Of a stretch of 64,000 bases of DNA, positions 1 to 11,076 are shown piece after piece. The notes below the pieces were generated by a model that was given only the letters and a program-made list of their open reading frames with translations, did not search any database and was not told where the DNA came from. The number at the start of each line of letters is the position of its first letter. The stretch's first letter is position 1. The position numbers and the translations under genes were made by a program. This DNA comes from Tausonia pullulans (Eukaryota; Basidiomycota; Tremellomycetes; Cystofilobasidiales; Mrakiaceae), in NCBI GenBank assembly GCA_951802195.1, contig OX637635.1, positions 372,001 through 436,000 on the forward strand, read 5' to 3'.

Positions 1-593
1 AAGGGTGTCACCGTCGTGAGTAGTCCAGTCCAGCTCACGTTGTTTAGAGAGAAAATATCAGAGCAGTGCCTGATTCTCTTTGTCGCATCCGCGCGCGCGC
101 TTCTCCAGGGATTCCTTTACAAGATGCGCGCCGTCTACGCCCATTTCCCGATCAACTGCATCATCAACGATGGCGGCAAGTCCGTCTCGATCCGCAACTT
201 CCTCGGTGAGCCCTGTCTGCTTCTTGGTCTCAACCTGAAGGAAGCAGCTGTCTGACTTCTCCACTCCAGGCGAGAAGCGCGTCCGTGAGATCCCCATGCT
301 CGAGGGTGTCACCATCTCCGAGTCCAAGGCCCAGAAGGATGAGATCCTTCTCCAGGGTAACGACCTCCAGAACGTCTCCCAGTCGGCCGCCTCCATCCAC
401 GGAGCCTGCCTCGTCAAGAACAAGGGTATGTCCTCTGTTCCTCTTAACCTCTCGCCGTGTTATCCAAAGCTTCCTGCCCGGTGCGCAGGTGAGGTGATTG
501 TTGACGCTCTGATGTCTTTCTTCAATAGATATCCGAAAGTTCCTCGACGGTATCTACGTCTCGGAGAAGACCACCGTCGTCCAGGAGGACTAG
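1..593 (+). CDS. RPL9: 60S ribosomal protein L9 (uL6), 3' part
   Basis: Structural protein of the large ribosomal subunit, working in cytosolic translation. The gene enters from the left edge. Exons are <1..15, 109..205, 270..425 and 529..593, all with GT-AG borders and matching phases; TAG is at 591-593. The spliced product reads KGVTV then [16 protein letters not shown], continues through [27 protein letters not shown] and NVSQSAA, and ends [15 protein letters not shown] plus a short tail. This is the highly conserved C-terminal half of eukaryotic L9, including the usual [11 protein letters not shown] end. The frame opens well inside the protein, so the first half of the gene lies outside the window. 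Identification rests on family-wide conservation; only the exact first exon border is uncertain because of the edge. Confidence 0.97.
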
Positions 594-2027
594 AGCTGTT
601 CGCCCCTTTTATGGACGGATCGACGCTTTGGCAGGAGAGGGGATGTAGTCTGCGAGATCATGCCCTTTTCGACGAGATCTTCCCTTCGAGATGTGTGCCA
701 GAGATCGAGACAGAAAGAAGGAGATACATTGAGCAGGGCTGAACTGGCGTTCGTCGTCAAGTTAGGTTTAAGTCGGTGGTGTTAGGCATTGCGTGAAGTT
801 GGCATGGGTGAATCAATTCTCTGGTCACAAAACAACATCGCTTATTATGTATTCCCGGGTCGCTCAGGAGCCACGGGCGGGTCGATGGTGCGCGCGTTTT
901 CTGGGCTCGCGGTTGTGAAAGCAAAACAGTCCCATGTGTCCAGCTCAGCTTGTCTAGCGGCGGTTTCCTCTGCGCAGTGCGCGCGCGCCATTCTGTTCAC
1001 CGCTAGAAGCCCGGCCCCGCCTTCCTTTGCGTCGCAACTGACCCTCCAGCGGAGCGACCCTGACTTGTGCTGGCGGCGGGATGGCCGTTCGACTCTGCAC
1101 TCAGATAGGGCAGAGCTTTGCTGGCAAACAAGCGCACTTTCAGAGTCAGGCATGAGCGGCTGTTGCACCAAGCGCAGACCCTCACTCGCCCGTCTTCTGA
1201 GACGGTGCGCGGAGATCGCGACGAAAGAACGACCGTCAGAGGACAGCAACCAGATCCGGCCATGCTTGATGATGTCTTACTGCTTGTGTGCCGACGTTGA
1301 TCCGTACGTCGTCGTGGGGCCGCGTCGGCAACGCGTTGAAAGAAGCCGGTGTAGTAGACCTCTCTCTCTGTCGCGCTTCGCCTGCAAAAAAAAATGCCCA
1401 TTCTACTCTGCTCCTACAAGAGCCGTCTCCCAGAACGGGGGCTCTCTTCTTTTTCTGCTCGATCTTCTCGGGAGGAAAAGCCATCCTTTCACAGCCCCCT
1501 TTAGTCAGTCCATTGCTTCCGCGTTGAAAACGCGTCGCGATTGTCTTTTGTCCTTTCGCCGATGCGGGGCAAGAAACAAGCTTTCACATCGCGTCTCTGT
1601 CCTTCGATCCTTTCTCCCCCATTCCCTTCAGCCCAGCCCTCCCTCCGCCCCTAGCGGTTTTTGCGCCTCCCTCCGACGACCGCCATCGACGACTTCTTCA
1701 TACGGAGAATCCCCCTCAGCTCCAGATCAGGCCATCCGGACCCGGCTCGCTCGACGCCGTTCCCCCTTCCCCCCTACTTCCTCTTCATCCTTGTGACGCC
1801 CTTCCTTCCTCCCTTCCTCTTTCCCCCGTCAGCTCAGCGCACGCCAGCCAGCCTCGCCAACCCAGCGCTTCCTCGTCGTCATTCTCAAGGCTCATCCTCC
1901 CCACCACCTCGTTCCTGGCGCAACGAGTCCCTCGCCTTCAGCAGCCAGCAAGCCTGGCCCCCGACGACGCCTGACCCCTTCCCTTCAGCCCACCCTTCCA
2001 CGTCCGCCCCGCGCCATCCATCCTATC
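594..2027. other. gene-free stretch with C/T-rich promoter
   Basis: This stretch lies between RPL9 and the cadherin-like membrane protein. The part after about 1590 is strongly C/T-rich on the + strand up to the next ATG at 2028, as is common just upstream of fungal genes. A 335-codon open frame at 789-1796 has no recognisable family, is rich in Ser, Arg and Pro, and looks like a chance frame in GC-rich DNA. I see no RNA gene here. Confidence 0.5.
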
Positions 2028-5000
2028 ATGCTTCGGTCACCATTCTACTACCTGTTTATTTGGGCCAGCATCCTCTTCATGTCCCTCCCGGCACTCGCCC
2101 AGTCGACAAACCCAACGCTCGTCTTCCCTATCGAGGACCAGATCCCTCCGCTCGCGCATGTCGCCGAACCCTTCAACTTCACGCTCTTCCCGGACACGTT
2201 CACCTCAACCACTTCACTTCCGGGCAAGCTCGTCTACTCGACGGAGGGCCTGCCTAACTGGGCATCTTTTGCGTCCGAGTCGCTCACTTTCTCCGGCATG
2301 CCCACGAGCTTTGACGAGGGCCGGTCGCGCGTTAAGGTCACCGCGTCGGACGGGGAGCGGTTTGTCCTTGTCTCTGCGTCTCGTTCGTCTCTCGTAAGAT
2401 ATCCCAACTCATCCCACTTCTTTCTGCAGCAATCGGACCTCTGTCTTCACCCTCCTTGTCGTATCGTCTGCCCCGGCCGTGCTTTACAACCCCATCGCGA
2501 ACCAGCTCACAGGTCCACCCGCCATCGCCTCTGCGGTACAGCTCCCCTCCGAACGTGGTGTTCTCGTCCATCCATACTACTCCTTCTCGCTTGGCTTTAT
2601 GCTCTCGACGCTCCTCTCTCCATCGGGAAGCCCAATTTTCTACTCGGCTCTCACAACGACGTCGACCCGCCTCCCTGACTGGCTTCACTTCAATAACGAA
2701 ACTCTCACCTTCTACGGCAACGCCCCTGCGGCAGGAAGCTGGGAGATTGTTCTCACGGGGAGCGAGATCTTCGGATTTGGAGGCGTCAAGGACTACCTCT
2801 CCATCACCGTCGGCCTCCACGCACTCGACCTGCTCGAGGATCCGGCGCCTGTCCGAGGACTGGCGCAGACGTTTTTCAGTGCGCCGATCAGTATTGACCA
2901 GCTCCGCCTTGATGGCAAGAGCGTCGCAGCCGACGCTGTGACGGCGTCCATCTCGCTCGATGGATACGATGAGTGGCTGCGCTTTGACGCGTGAGTGGCC
3001 CTTGACTCGCATTCTCTGGTTATATTGTGTTCTTTGACTAACAAGCCCGCCTGTCTCCTCAGATCCAACTTCACCCTCCTCGGAACCCCTCCCACAACGT
3101 TCATCAACGGAACCGACATCCCTATTCAGCTGCCTATCACCTTCAGTTCGCTCTCCACGAACGCGACCATCTCGGGCCTCCTCCCGCTCTCGATCCAGCC
3201 GTTCCCGTTTAAAACGTTCAGCCTTCCGAACCTGACGGCCCAAGCCAACTCATCCCTCACATTTGGCTACACGGAGTATCTCGTCAACTCTTCGTCGACG
3301 TCGTCGATGACCCTTTCGGCGACGTTTGATCCGGCCGAGGCGAGCGAGTGGCTCACGTTTGATGCGAAGAAGGGCACGCTCTCAGGCACAGTCCCCGGCG
3401 CCATCAGCGGCGGTCAGGGCCAGGCGCAGGCTCGCCGAGCGACTCCGGCCAGTGTCCCTTACTCCTCCGTCCGGGTCAACATTGTCGCAACAGACACCAC
3501 GACTGGCCTCGCAGGAACCCTCACCCAGGACCTCGTGATTAAAGGAGCAGCCGCTGTCGCAGCGGCGTCTTCGACCTCTGCGTCATCAAAGGCTTCAGCT
3601 TCCTCTACCGGCGGCCTTCAGCCTCCCCTCCACGGTGGCCTTTCTACGGCGAGCAAGATCGTGATCGGCTCGGTGATTGGCGGCATTTTCCTCCTTGTCC
3701 TCCTCTTCCTCCTTGTCCTCTTCTGTTGCGTCCGCCGACGCAGGCAGCGTGAGGCCGCCACCGCGGAAGCGCGCGAGAACGAAAAGAGAGCCCGGGGCGC
3801 CGACGGCATGACGAACGTCGAGCTCGGAGGCAACGACCGCTTCACGACGGCCAGCACCCGTGGTGAGGGGGGGGACGACGATTTCATCTACGCAGGACCC
3901 AACACCCCTCGCAAGGGAGGCCGCTTCCCCTTCCTTGGTGCAATTGGCCAGTTCTCGCCGATCCATCTCGGGCAGGGCGTCCCCGTTACCCCGTCGGAGA
4001 AGAACTCAGGATCGCCCAAGAAGAATCGGTTTGATGCTGTCCGCGGCATTTTCGGAGGACATGGCCGGCCCAGTGAGGACGACAACGTGCCTCCTCCCCT
4101 GACAGAGCGAGACGTTTCGGGTCTCCCATCTAATCTCTCCCGGAGTGCCTCGGACGCGAGCTTCTTTAGCGGTGTCGATCCGAACGGCTCGGTCTCGCAT
4201 CTCCCTGCGGGCGGCATTGACCACAACAACGCCCGACGTATTGGCGGCTCGCTCGGTGGGATCGCTGCCGTCGCTGGTGCCCGAGGAGCAAGCCGCAGCC
4301 GCATCGATATCGAAACCCAAAGCGTCTCGGACTCGCCAACATTCTCAAGCATTGGCGGTCGCAACAGTCGCGCCTCATGGGAGAGCGACCAGAGCTACCG
4401 CTGGAGGAGCGGGGATGTTCAGGGCTCTGGGTCTGGTGGCTCGGGCCTTGTCGGTACTGGAGCGTCCCGCTCGGTCGGAGACGACTCGGAGACGTCGTAC
4501 GGTCACATTCTGGCAGCTTCGAATGGCATCGGCGAAGCCAGAGACGGCCCTCGACCGAGGCACGGCTTCGCCCTCCCGCTCACTCCGACCGCGCCCTTCT
4601 TCACAACGATGCCCACCGCAGACACAGGAGACTCTCTCGCGTCTTCCGCCTTCCGCGATGCCTCGACCGACCAAGGTCACTCGTACCCGCGCGACTTGGA
4701 TGCTCAAGCCAGGCACAACCCGGACTCAGACGGCTTCACCTCGTCTCCTTCGGGTGGGACGAGTGCTGAAGGAGCAGTGCAGGTGGGGACGGACACATCC
4801 ACCTCGTTTGGCAGCGGTGGCTCGGTTGCCTCTCCTCTCGGAAGGTTCGGCGATCCCGGTGAGAACGTGCCGGCGATGTCGACATTCGCCGTCGTCGATG
4901 AGGACGAGGACGACAACAGCCGGCAGTCGTTCGACGACGCCGCCAGTTTGAACGCCTATCCTTACCGTGCTTCCAACTCCTCCGTCGCCTCCCGCCAGCT

Positions 5001-5581
5001 GTCGCACCAAATCTCCCCCAACCCCAGCAGCGTGATGGCGAGCTCCGTCTCATCGCGCCCGCGCCCGCGGCTTATCCCCTCGCGCGAGCGACTCCCGACC
5101 ATCTCGACCGTCTCGACAGCGACGGCCACCCACCTCTCGCCGAACCCAAGCTCGATGACTGAAGGTGGCGAGGTCGATGAGGACAGCTTCCTAGATGCCG
5201 ACGACGACGACGGTCGACCTTTGAGCGGGGCGCCTCCTCGCGGGGGAGCATACGACAGGACGAGTGTGGCCTACTCGCCTAGTCAGAGCGATCTACAGAG
5301 CCTTGGCTATCCAGCGACCTCTGCTATCTACTACTCGTGTGTCTTTCTCTGACTCCGTTTGTTGACTGTGGGCGTGGCTGACATCGTATTGCTCCTCCAG
5401 GAACCCTCCTACGGAGCCGTTCAACCCGCCTCACACCTCGACGAGCAACGAGTCGATCCCGCTCGAGCCGACGTCGACGCTTCGGGCGGTCTACCCTCCG
5501 TCGCCAACCCTTGGTGGGCCGCTCGAGGAGGATAATGAGGACGCTCTAGAGCGGTATCTCCGTGGCGAGACGTCACCTTAG
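2028..5581 (+). CDS. Axl2-like single-pass membrane protein with cadherin-like (CADG/He-PIG) repeats
   Basis: Exons 2028..2359, 2430..2990, 3063..5336 and 5401..5581 give 1115 residues. The first donor (GTTTGT at 2360) was chosen because it alone keeps the frame into NRTSVFTLLV. The start carries a signal peptide (hydrophobic residues 5-22, then ALAQS). Residues about 25-480 hold repeated dystroglycan-type cadherin-like domains, each with a GLPNWASF/LPDWLHF/YDEWLRFDA/EWLTFDAKKGTLSG core. One transmembrane helix lies near residues 494-520, followed by CCVRRRR. The cytoplasmic tail of nearly 600 residues is Ser/Gly/Asp-rich and disordered. In Saccharomyces, Axl2 marks bud sites by binding septins and Cdc42 regulators; a role in polarity or septation here is inferred from architecture. 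The family assignment is fair; the precise function is unknown. Confidence 0.8.
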
Positions 5582-6681
5582 AACTCTCCCCATCTTCATT
5601 TCCCTTTATCGCCTCTCTTTCCGTGCCCTAGAAGGACAATACATCACCTCCCATTTCCCTAACCTTCTTATTATCTATCTGTCCATCGTAACGTAAACTT
5701 TCGCCGTTCGCTAGCGTCGGACTTGTTTCTGTTTCTCCATCCATCCTCTTGCCCCGTCGTGATCTGTCCGCCTGTCCCCTTGCCCCTTTCTCTCCTTTCT
5801 TATCTTTCTACTTGCCTGTCTGTCTTATTGCTGCTATGCATGCCTGTCTTGTCCTTCCCACGTTCTGCGCCTTTAAGATCGATCAATTCATCTCAGATGA
5901 CAACCGACCGACCTTGATGAGCTCGTTCAGTGTTCACGTGATCGCTTGCTTATCTTTCTTTCTATCAGCCGGACTCGTGAGGCAAGGTGGATATGTTCAT
6001 ATCCGGGTCACTGCAGGTCAGTCCGTCGGAACGATGTCGACGTTCGAAAAATGGATGAAGCTGTTCGCCTACGTGGGCTCTCGTTCCGTGTTGACCGGTC
6101 AGAAACGCTCAGCGACATGATGAAGACGCCTTCGTTTGCCTGACTGTTTGTTCTTCAGGCGCTGGAGGGGATGGAGCGGATGACATGATCTCTGTCTCGG
6201 CCGGTCCGATCAACAAACGCAAGCACCCACTGTTCTCCGCGGTATCTCAAAGTCGTGCTCTAAAGCCAGCGCGAGGCTCAGTCATCCTATGTCTATAATC
6301 AAACTGGGACCGAGGAGACGCCAAGCTGGGATACGAGAGCCAGTCCCCAGGCACCAAACGGACAACTCCGAGCCCCGCGCATGAGGCCAGCCCACATCGC
6401 AAGCTCTCTGCGAAATGGCGTCAATCCAACCTCCTAGCTCCTCATCCTCTCGCTCTTTTTCCCTTGACGGCTGGCCCTATGGGAAGGGAGCGCCCGGCCG
6501 ATACGGCCCGGTGATGGCTTCAAAAGTGCTCGGCGAATTCTTTTTCGATGCTGTCCACCAGTCAACGTCGTCGTCGTCCAAAAAACAAGGTCATTTCAGC
6601 CCGCCAACCTCCTCCGACGTCCCAGTAGCGTCGCGGTTCTCCTCCTCTCGCTAGTCCTTGCTCCCTCCGCTCTCCTTTGCC
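5582..6681. other. intergenic, no gene seen
   Basis: This stretch holds the 3' flank of the cadherin-like gene and the promoter of the MFS transporter. It contains only short open frames. One of 79 codons at 6415-6654 begins with ATG in the probable 5' leader of the transporter and could act as an upstream ORF, but nothing supports its translation. Confidence 0.4.
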
Positions 6682-9556
6682 ATGACCTCCAGCCCTCCAC
6701 TCGAAAAATCTGGGTCGTCTATCAAGGACGCCGACGCCTTTGTCCTCGAAAGCGAGTCCTCCTCCATCAACAACATCGGCAGGGATGCCTTCCAACTCGA
6801 CATCAAGCCTGGGCTTCCTCCGCTCGCCTCGTCCGAGCGACCGGCCTACGAGAAGGACGACAAGGGCCCGATCACCAGTGCGCTTCTCGGTTTCTTTGGT
6901 TTGCGCTCTCGGAACAAGTTCGGCCTCGATGAGGTTGCCACCCAGCCTTCTGGTAAGTCGGACCGCCATGCAATGTGGGGCGTAGCGCTGATCGCGATCT
7001 CAACTGCCAGTCTACGATACCGATCAGGCCGAGTTCTACAGCCCTCGAGACGACTACGAGAACATCGAGGTCTTTGACCCGAACTTCCGCTGGACGTGGA
7101 AGGAGGAGCGCGCCGCCATCCGCAAGGTCGACTGGAAAGTGCGTCTTAATGGTCTTTCATCGCGGCGCGCGCAATCGCTTGCTTGCTTACCCAGCGACTC
7201 TCTCTCGCTTTGAAGATCTTCTCCTGGGTCCTTGTCATGTTCCTCGCCCTCGACATCGACCGTGGAAACCTCGGTGCTGCGACCGCGGACGGTCTCCTCA
7301 AAGACATCAAGCTCACCCAGGCGGACTACAATCTGGGAAACTCGCTCAACAAGGCCGGTTTCCTACTCGCCGAGCTGCCATCGCAGCTCATCTCCAAACG
7401 ACTTGGTCCCGATGTCTGGGTGGGTAGTAGCACTGGTGGCTTAGTCCAGGCAGGCGCTCATTGCGCCACTCTCTTTCGCAGATCCCCGTCCAGATCATCA
7501 TCTTCTCCTTCCTCAGCGGAGCCCAGTTCTTCATGAACGGCCCGGCTTCTTTCCTCGCTCTTCGTTTCATTATGTGAGTCAGAGGGAGTGCTGACTCTGC
7601 TGCGACTCATGCTAACTCACTTTCGTCCGACCCCCCAGCGCCGCCTTCCAGGGAGGGTGAGCGCGCTGATACTGTCAACCGGTTGGGTTGGGTACTGATT
7701 CAGAGCCCTATCCAGGTTTATTCCGGACGTTATTCTCTATCTCTCGTACTGTGAGTGATGTCTGGCCGCACTGCGCTGTTTAAACTCGCAACGACTGACG
7801 TTCCCCTCTTTTGCTCTTGCAGACTACACCAAGAAGGACCTCACCATTAGGCTTGCCTTTTTCTACTCGATCAACTACATTGCCAACATCGTTACGAGTA
7901 AGTTCGATCGGTCAGAGCGCAGGCCGGGGAAGGTCGCGGGATTCGGGTCGCTGATCGCTGGTGTTTACCATCTTTCCACGTCCACTCTGCATCTCTTCTA
8001 CGTCTATTCTGTGTCACGCTCAGGCTTCCTGGGAATAGGTCTGAACAAGATGCGAGGAGTCCTCGGTCACGCCGGTTGTAAGTCACCCAGTGCCGTGGCT
8101 GACGCACGCAGACCCTTTGGCTAGCCTGCTCGCGTGATCTACACTAACACAACATTTAAACAATTTTCATTCTCAGGGAGGTGGATGTTCCTCATAGAGG
8201 GCTTGATCACGCTTTCTATCGGAGTTGCCTCATTTTGGCTCACTCCTCAAGCGCCTTCGAAGACGAGGACGTCGTTCCGGAAGAACGGATACCTCAGCGA
8301 CGTGAGCGTCTTCCTGGCCCCTATTCTTCCTCTACGCGCCCTTAGCTGATGCATAGGCTTCTAAAAAGCGCGAGGCGAAGATCATCGTTATGCGTGTCCT
8401 TCGTGATGACCCGGACAAGGGGTACGTTCCAGCACGATAGGCTCATGCGACTACGAATCACGCTGACCTTCCCATCGCTTCTCTTCTTCAGGGGCATGCA
8501 CAATCGTCAAGCTCTCACAATGAAGATGATCTGGAAGAGCTTGTGCGACTACGACCTCTGGCCCATGTATGGTCTCGGACTCATCTATGGACTTGCGGCG
8601 AATCCTGTCGCGCAGTGTCAGTCCGAGCCCGCGGGCGCGCAGTTAGGCGACCCGAGTGCTGACACCCAGCAATCCTCTTCAGACCTCCAAATCTCATTCA
8701 AGTCTCTCGGCTTTTCGACTGTCAAGGCCAACCTCCTCTCGGTCCCCAACTCATGCCTGTCCCTCATCACCCTTTTCGCCGTCACGATTCTCTCCGAGGC
8801 TGTCAACAACCGGTCTTTCGTCGCCATGGCTCAGAACATCTGGCTTCTTCCATGCTATATCGCTCTGTGAGTCGTGATCTATCCCAGAGTTGGCCGATTG
8901 TTGGGCTCATTCCTTCCTCTTCCAGCGTTGCCATGCCGAAAATCGGTGCCTGGGAGTACTTTGCCATCGCGACGGTCCTTCTGGGTTTCCCTTACGTCCA
9001 TGCGCTTCAGGTGCGCCCGTCTCCCTTCATCGGCAACACTCGACACTAACCTACCCTCTCTCCTTTCTCAGGTCTCTTGGTGCTCGAGGAACAGTGGATC
9101 CGTCCGAACACGCACGGTCTCCGCCTCGGTGTACAACATGAGCGTCCAGATCTGCGCCATCGCCGGTTCCCAACTCTACCAGGTGCACTTTGATGCTTTG
9201 TCTCATGCCATGGGCGATGCTCACCCTCTCCCTCTCTCCCTTCTCATTCCTTCCTCAGGCATCCGATGCCCCCCGATACAAGAAGGCCAACACTGGCTTG
9301 ATCGCAGTCATCTGCTTCAACCTCGTCATCCTCTACCCGTCCGTCTGGTATTACTACCGGCGGCGGAACGCCCAGAAGTCAGCCATCTGGGACAACATGA
9401 CAAGCAAGGAGAAGACAGAATACCTCGCGACGACCAAGGATGAGGGTAACAAGAGGTGCGTCGTCTACCCATGTCTCTTCGGCAAGACCAGGGCGCTGAC
9501 TTTCCTCTCCTCTCATTCTCCATCCGCTCAGGCTCAACTTCCAGTTCGCGTATTAG
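6682..9556 (+). CDS. MFS transporter, anion:cation symporter (ACS) family, Soa1/YIL166C- or Tna1-like
   Basis: Sixteen exons: 6682..6952, 7011..7138, 7216..7419, 7482..7573, 7639..7656 (18 nt), 7716..7750, 7823..7897, 8024..8077, 8177..8301, 8357..8421, 8492..8616, 8683..8866, 8926..9010, 9072..9182, 9259..9455, 9532..9556. They give 597 residues with about 12 membrane helices after a hydrophilic N-terminus of about 135 residues. ACS hallmarks are visible: LDIDRGNLGAA in the first helix region, the ELPSQ motif, GHAGWRWMFLIEG, PVAQYLQISFKSLGFST, and SRNSGSVRTRTVSASVYNM before the last helices. The donor at 8617 (GTCAGT) and acceptor at 8682 were chosen because they restore AQYLQISF. The family carries organic anions, vitamins or sulfonates across the plasma membrane with protons. 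Yeast Soa1 takes up inorganic sulfur compounds, but the substrate here cannot be read from sequence. Confidence 0.9.
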
Positions 9557-11076
9557 ATATTTCACTCAAAGAGTGATAATGACTTGGGTACGAAACGATA
9601 GATGTTTTCACGCTTTCTCGCTGCGCGTCTTGGTTGTTGTGAGGGTCCCTAGGAAACACTCCAAGGGAAGACATTTCAGAAGGGCATCGACCTCGGTTCT
9701 TCAACCACCCTGTCAATTGCTCACGCCTGGTACCTTTCATTCCTCGGAGAAGCTGGACGCGAGAGCGAATGTTCACACCGATTGAGGGCCGAAGCAAGAG
9801 AGCACGCGCGCATATGAAGGATGACATGAATTAGACACGGACGAGTTAATATACTCGCCTTCCAACCAATCAAAACGGAGGGGGGGGGGGGGGGGGGCGT
9901 GGGGGGGTGGACATGATTGATCCGAAACGGTCTAGGCCACCATGTGAGAACATCCAACGGCATTAACCATGGACTGAGGAAAACAATACCGGTTTCCTCT
10001 TCCGGATCGTTGGCACCATGCTTGAGGAGAGCAAAAAGGCCGACGGGGCGCCGAAGATCAGCGAAGCCACCACGTCCTCCGCATCGGTGAACTGAAGGAA
10101 CCGCAGGGGGCCCGCCAAACCTCCACCTTCATCTCCCTACCCCCAGCCCAGTCTGCACGAACTCAAGGTTAGATGCTCCGACTCTACAAAACTCCCTCCG
10201 GCATCTGTCCTGTCTCCTCTAGGATCCAGGATTCCCATCGAGTCAGGCAACTGATCCTTCCACAGGCTCTACCTTCAGTTGGAGCGTATACTTGGTACCC
10301 CCAGCCGGAGGCATCGCCTGCGCTCTCTCAAAGATCCCCCGGAAGGGAAGTAGGAGCAGAGACTCCTCGGCGGAGATAGTCTAGGCCCGCATGAGCTTCC
10401 GGGCTGAAGCGACGAAGGCGGTACGCAGAACGTTGGCACCTTTTCCGCAGTCGTATCGGATGGCTCGCGCAGCGTGGGCATGGACGCTGCTGCTGCGATA
10501 AGCGGCCTGTATCCGGACGGGAGGGAGCTGCTCGCGTGGCGAAGACAGGGCGGCGACGCATCACTTCTTGGCCTGACAGGGGACAAGACCGGGTACGAGC
10601 AAGGGTCGGTCTGCCCCCAAGGCTGACGGCTACCTAGGCGAGCCTTGGGACGATGGACAGCGCGAGCGGTGGTGAGGGGTGGTGATGGAAGGCAAGACGC
10701 GGAAGTGGCCTGAAGCCCTCGCTTCGGTCCTCACGTTCTGCCCTCTCGAAGAGGCGTTGGTACGTGATCCTCCTGCCCTCTACACCTCCCGCAGAGTCAA
10801 GAGCACAGGCGTTCGCAGCTCTAAAAGATAGACCTCTACAGTGATGGACAGAACTTGAAGGAACGAACAAAAAAACAAAACAGCCCGAGGTAACAGAGTA
10901 TGCGCCGCGACGGTGGGTCTGGGTCGATGGCGACGATGGGTGTAGCCCTCTCTCGTTTTTCGCTTAGATCCACCCCTCTACCGTGAAAGCGAGTCGTCAT
11001 CAATTCAGAAAAGTGCAAAAGAAGCAAAATTACAGTCTATGAGCAAGAACAGGGCAGATGAACGAGGAAAGGTGGC
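9557..11076. other. 1.5-kb gap between convergent genes
   Basis: This is the 3' flank of both the transporter and EF-3. It is unusually long for two tail-to-tail genes in this window. It contains a run of 18 G (9880-9897) followed by a further G7. An open stretch of about 70 codons on + at 10410-10625 contains phrases such as GLYPDGRELLAW but has no family I recognise. It may be a decayed gene, but I cannot show it. Confidence 0.4.
9880..9907. repeat. poly-G tract (G18, then G7)
   Basis: Eighteen G in a row, a short break (CGT), then seven more G. This homopolymer can form a G-quadruplex on the + strand and is prone to length change and sequencing error. It lies in the transporter's 3' flank. 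Confidence 0.9.

Noticed and set aside
789-1796. 335-codon open frame on + between RPL9 and the cadherin-like gene
   Set aside because: No family resemblance, composition dominated by Ser/Arg/Pro, overlapping long frames on the other strand, and it runs into the C/T-rich promoter. Long chance frames are expected at this GC content.
10410-10625. Open stretch of about 70 codons (SVGMDAAAAISGLYPDGREL) suggesting a third decayed gene
   Set aside because: It has some protein-like character, but I could not link it to a family and no flanking fragments continue it.
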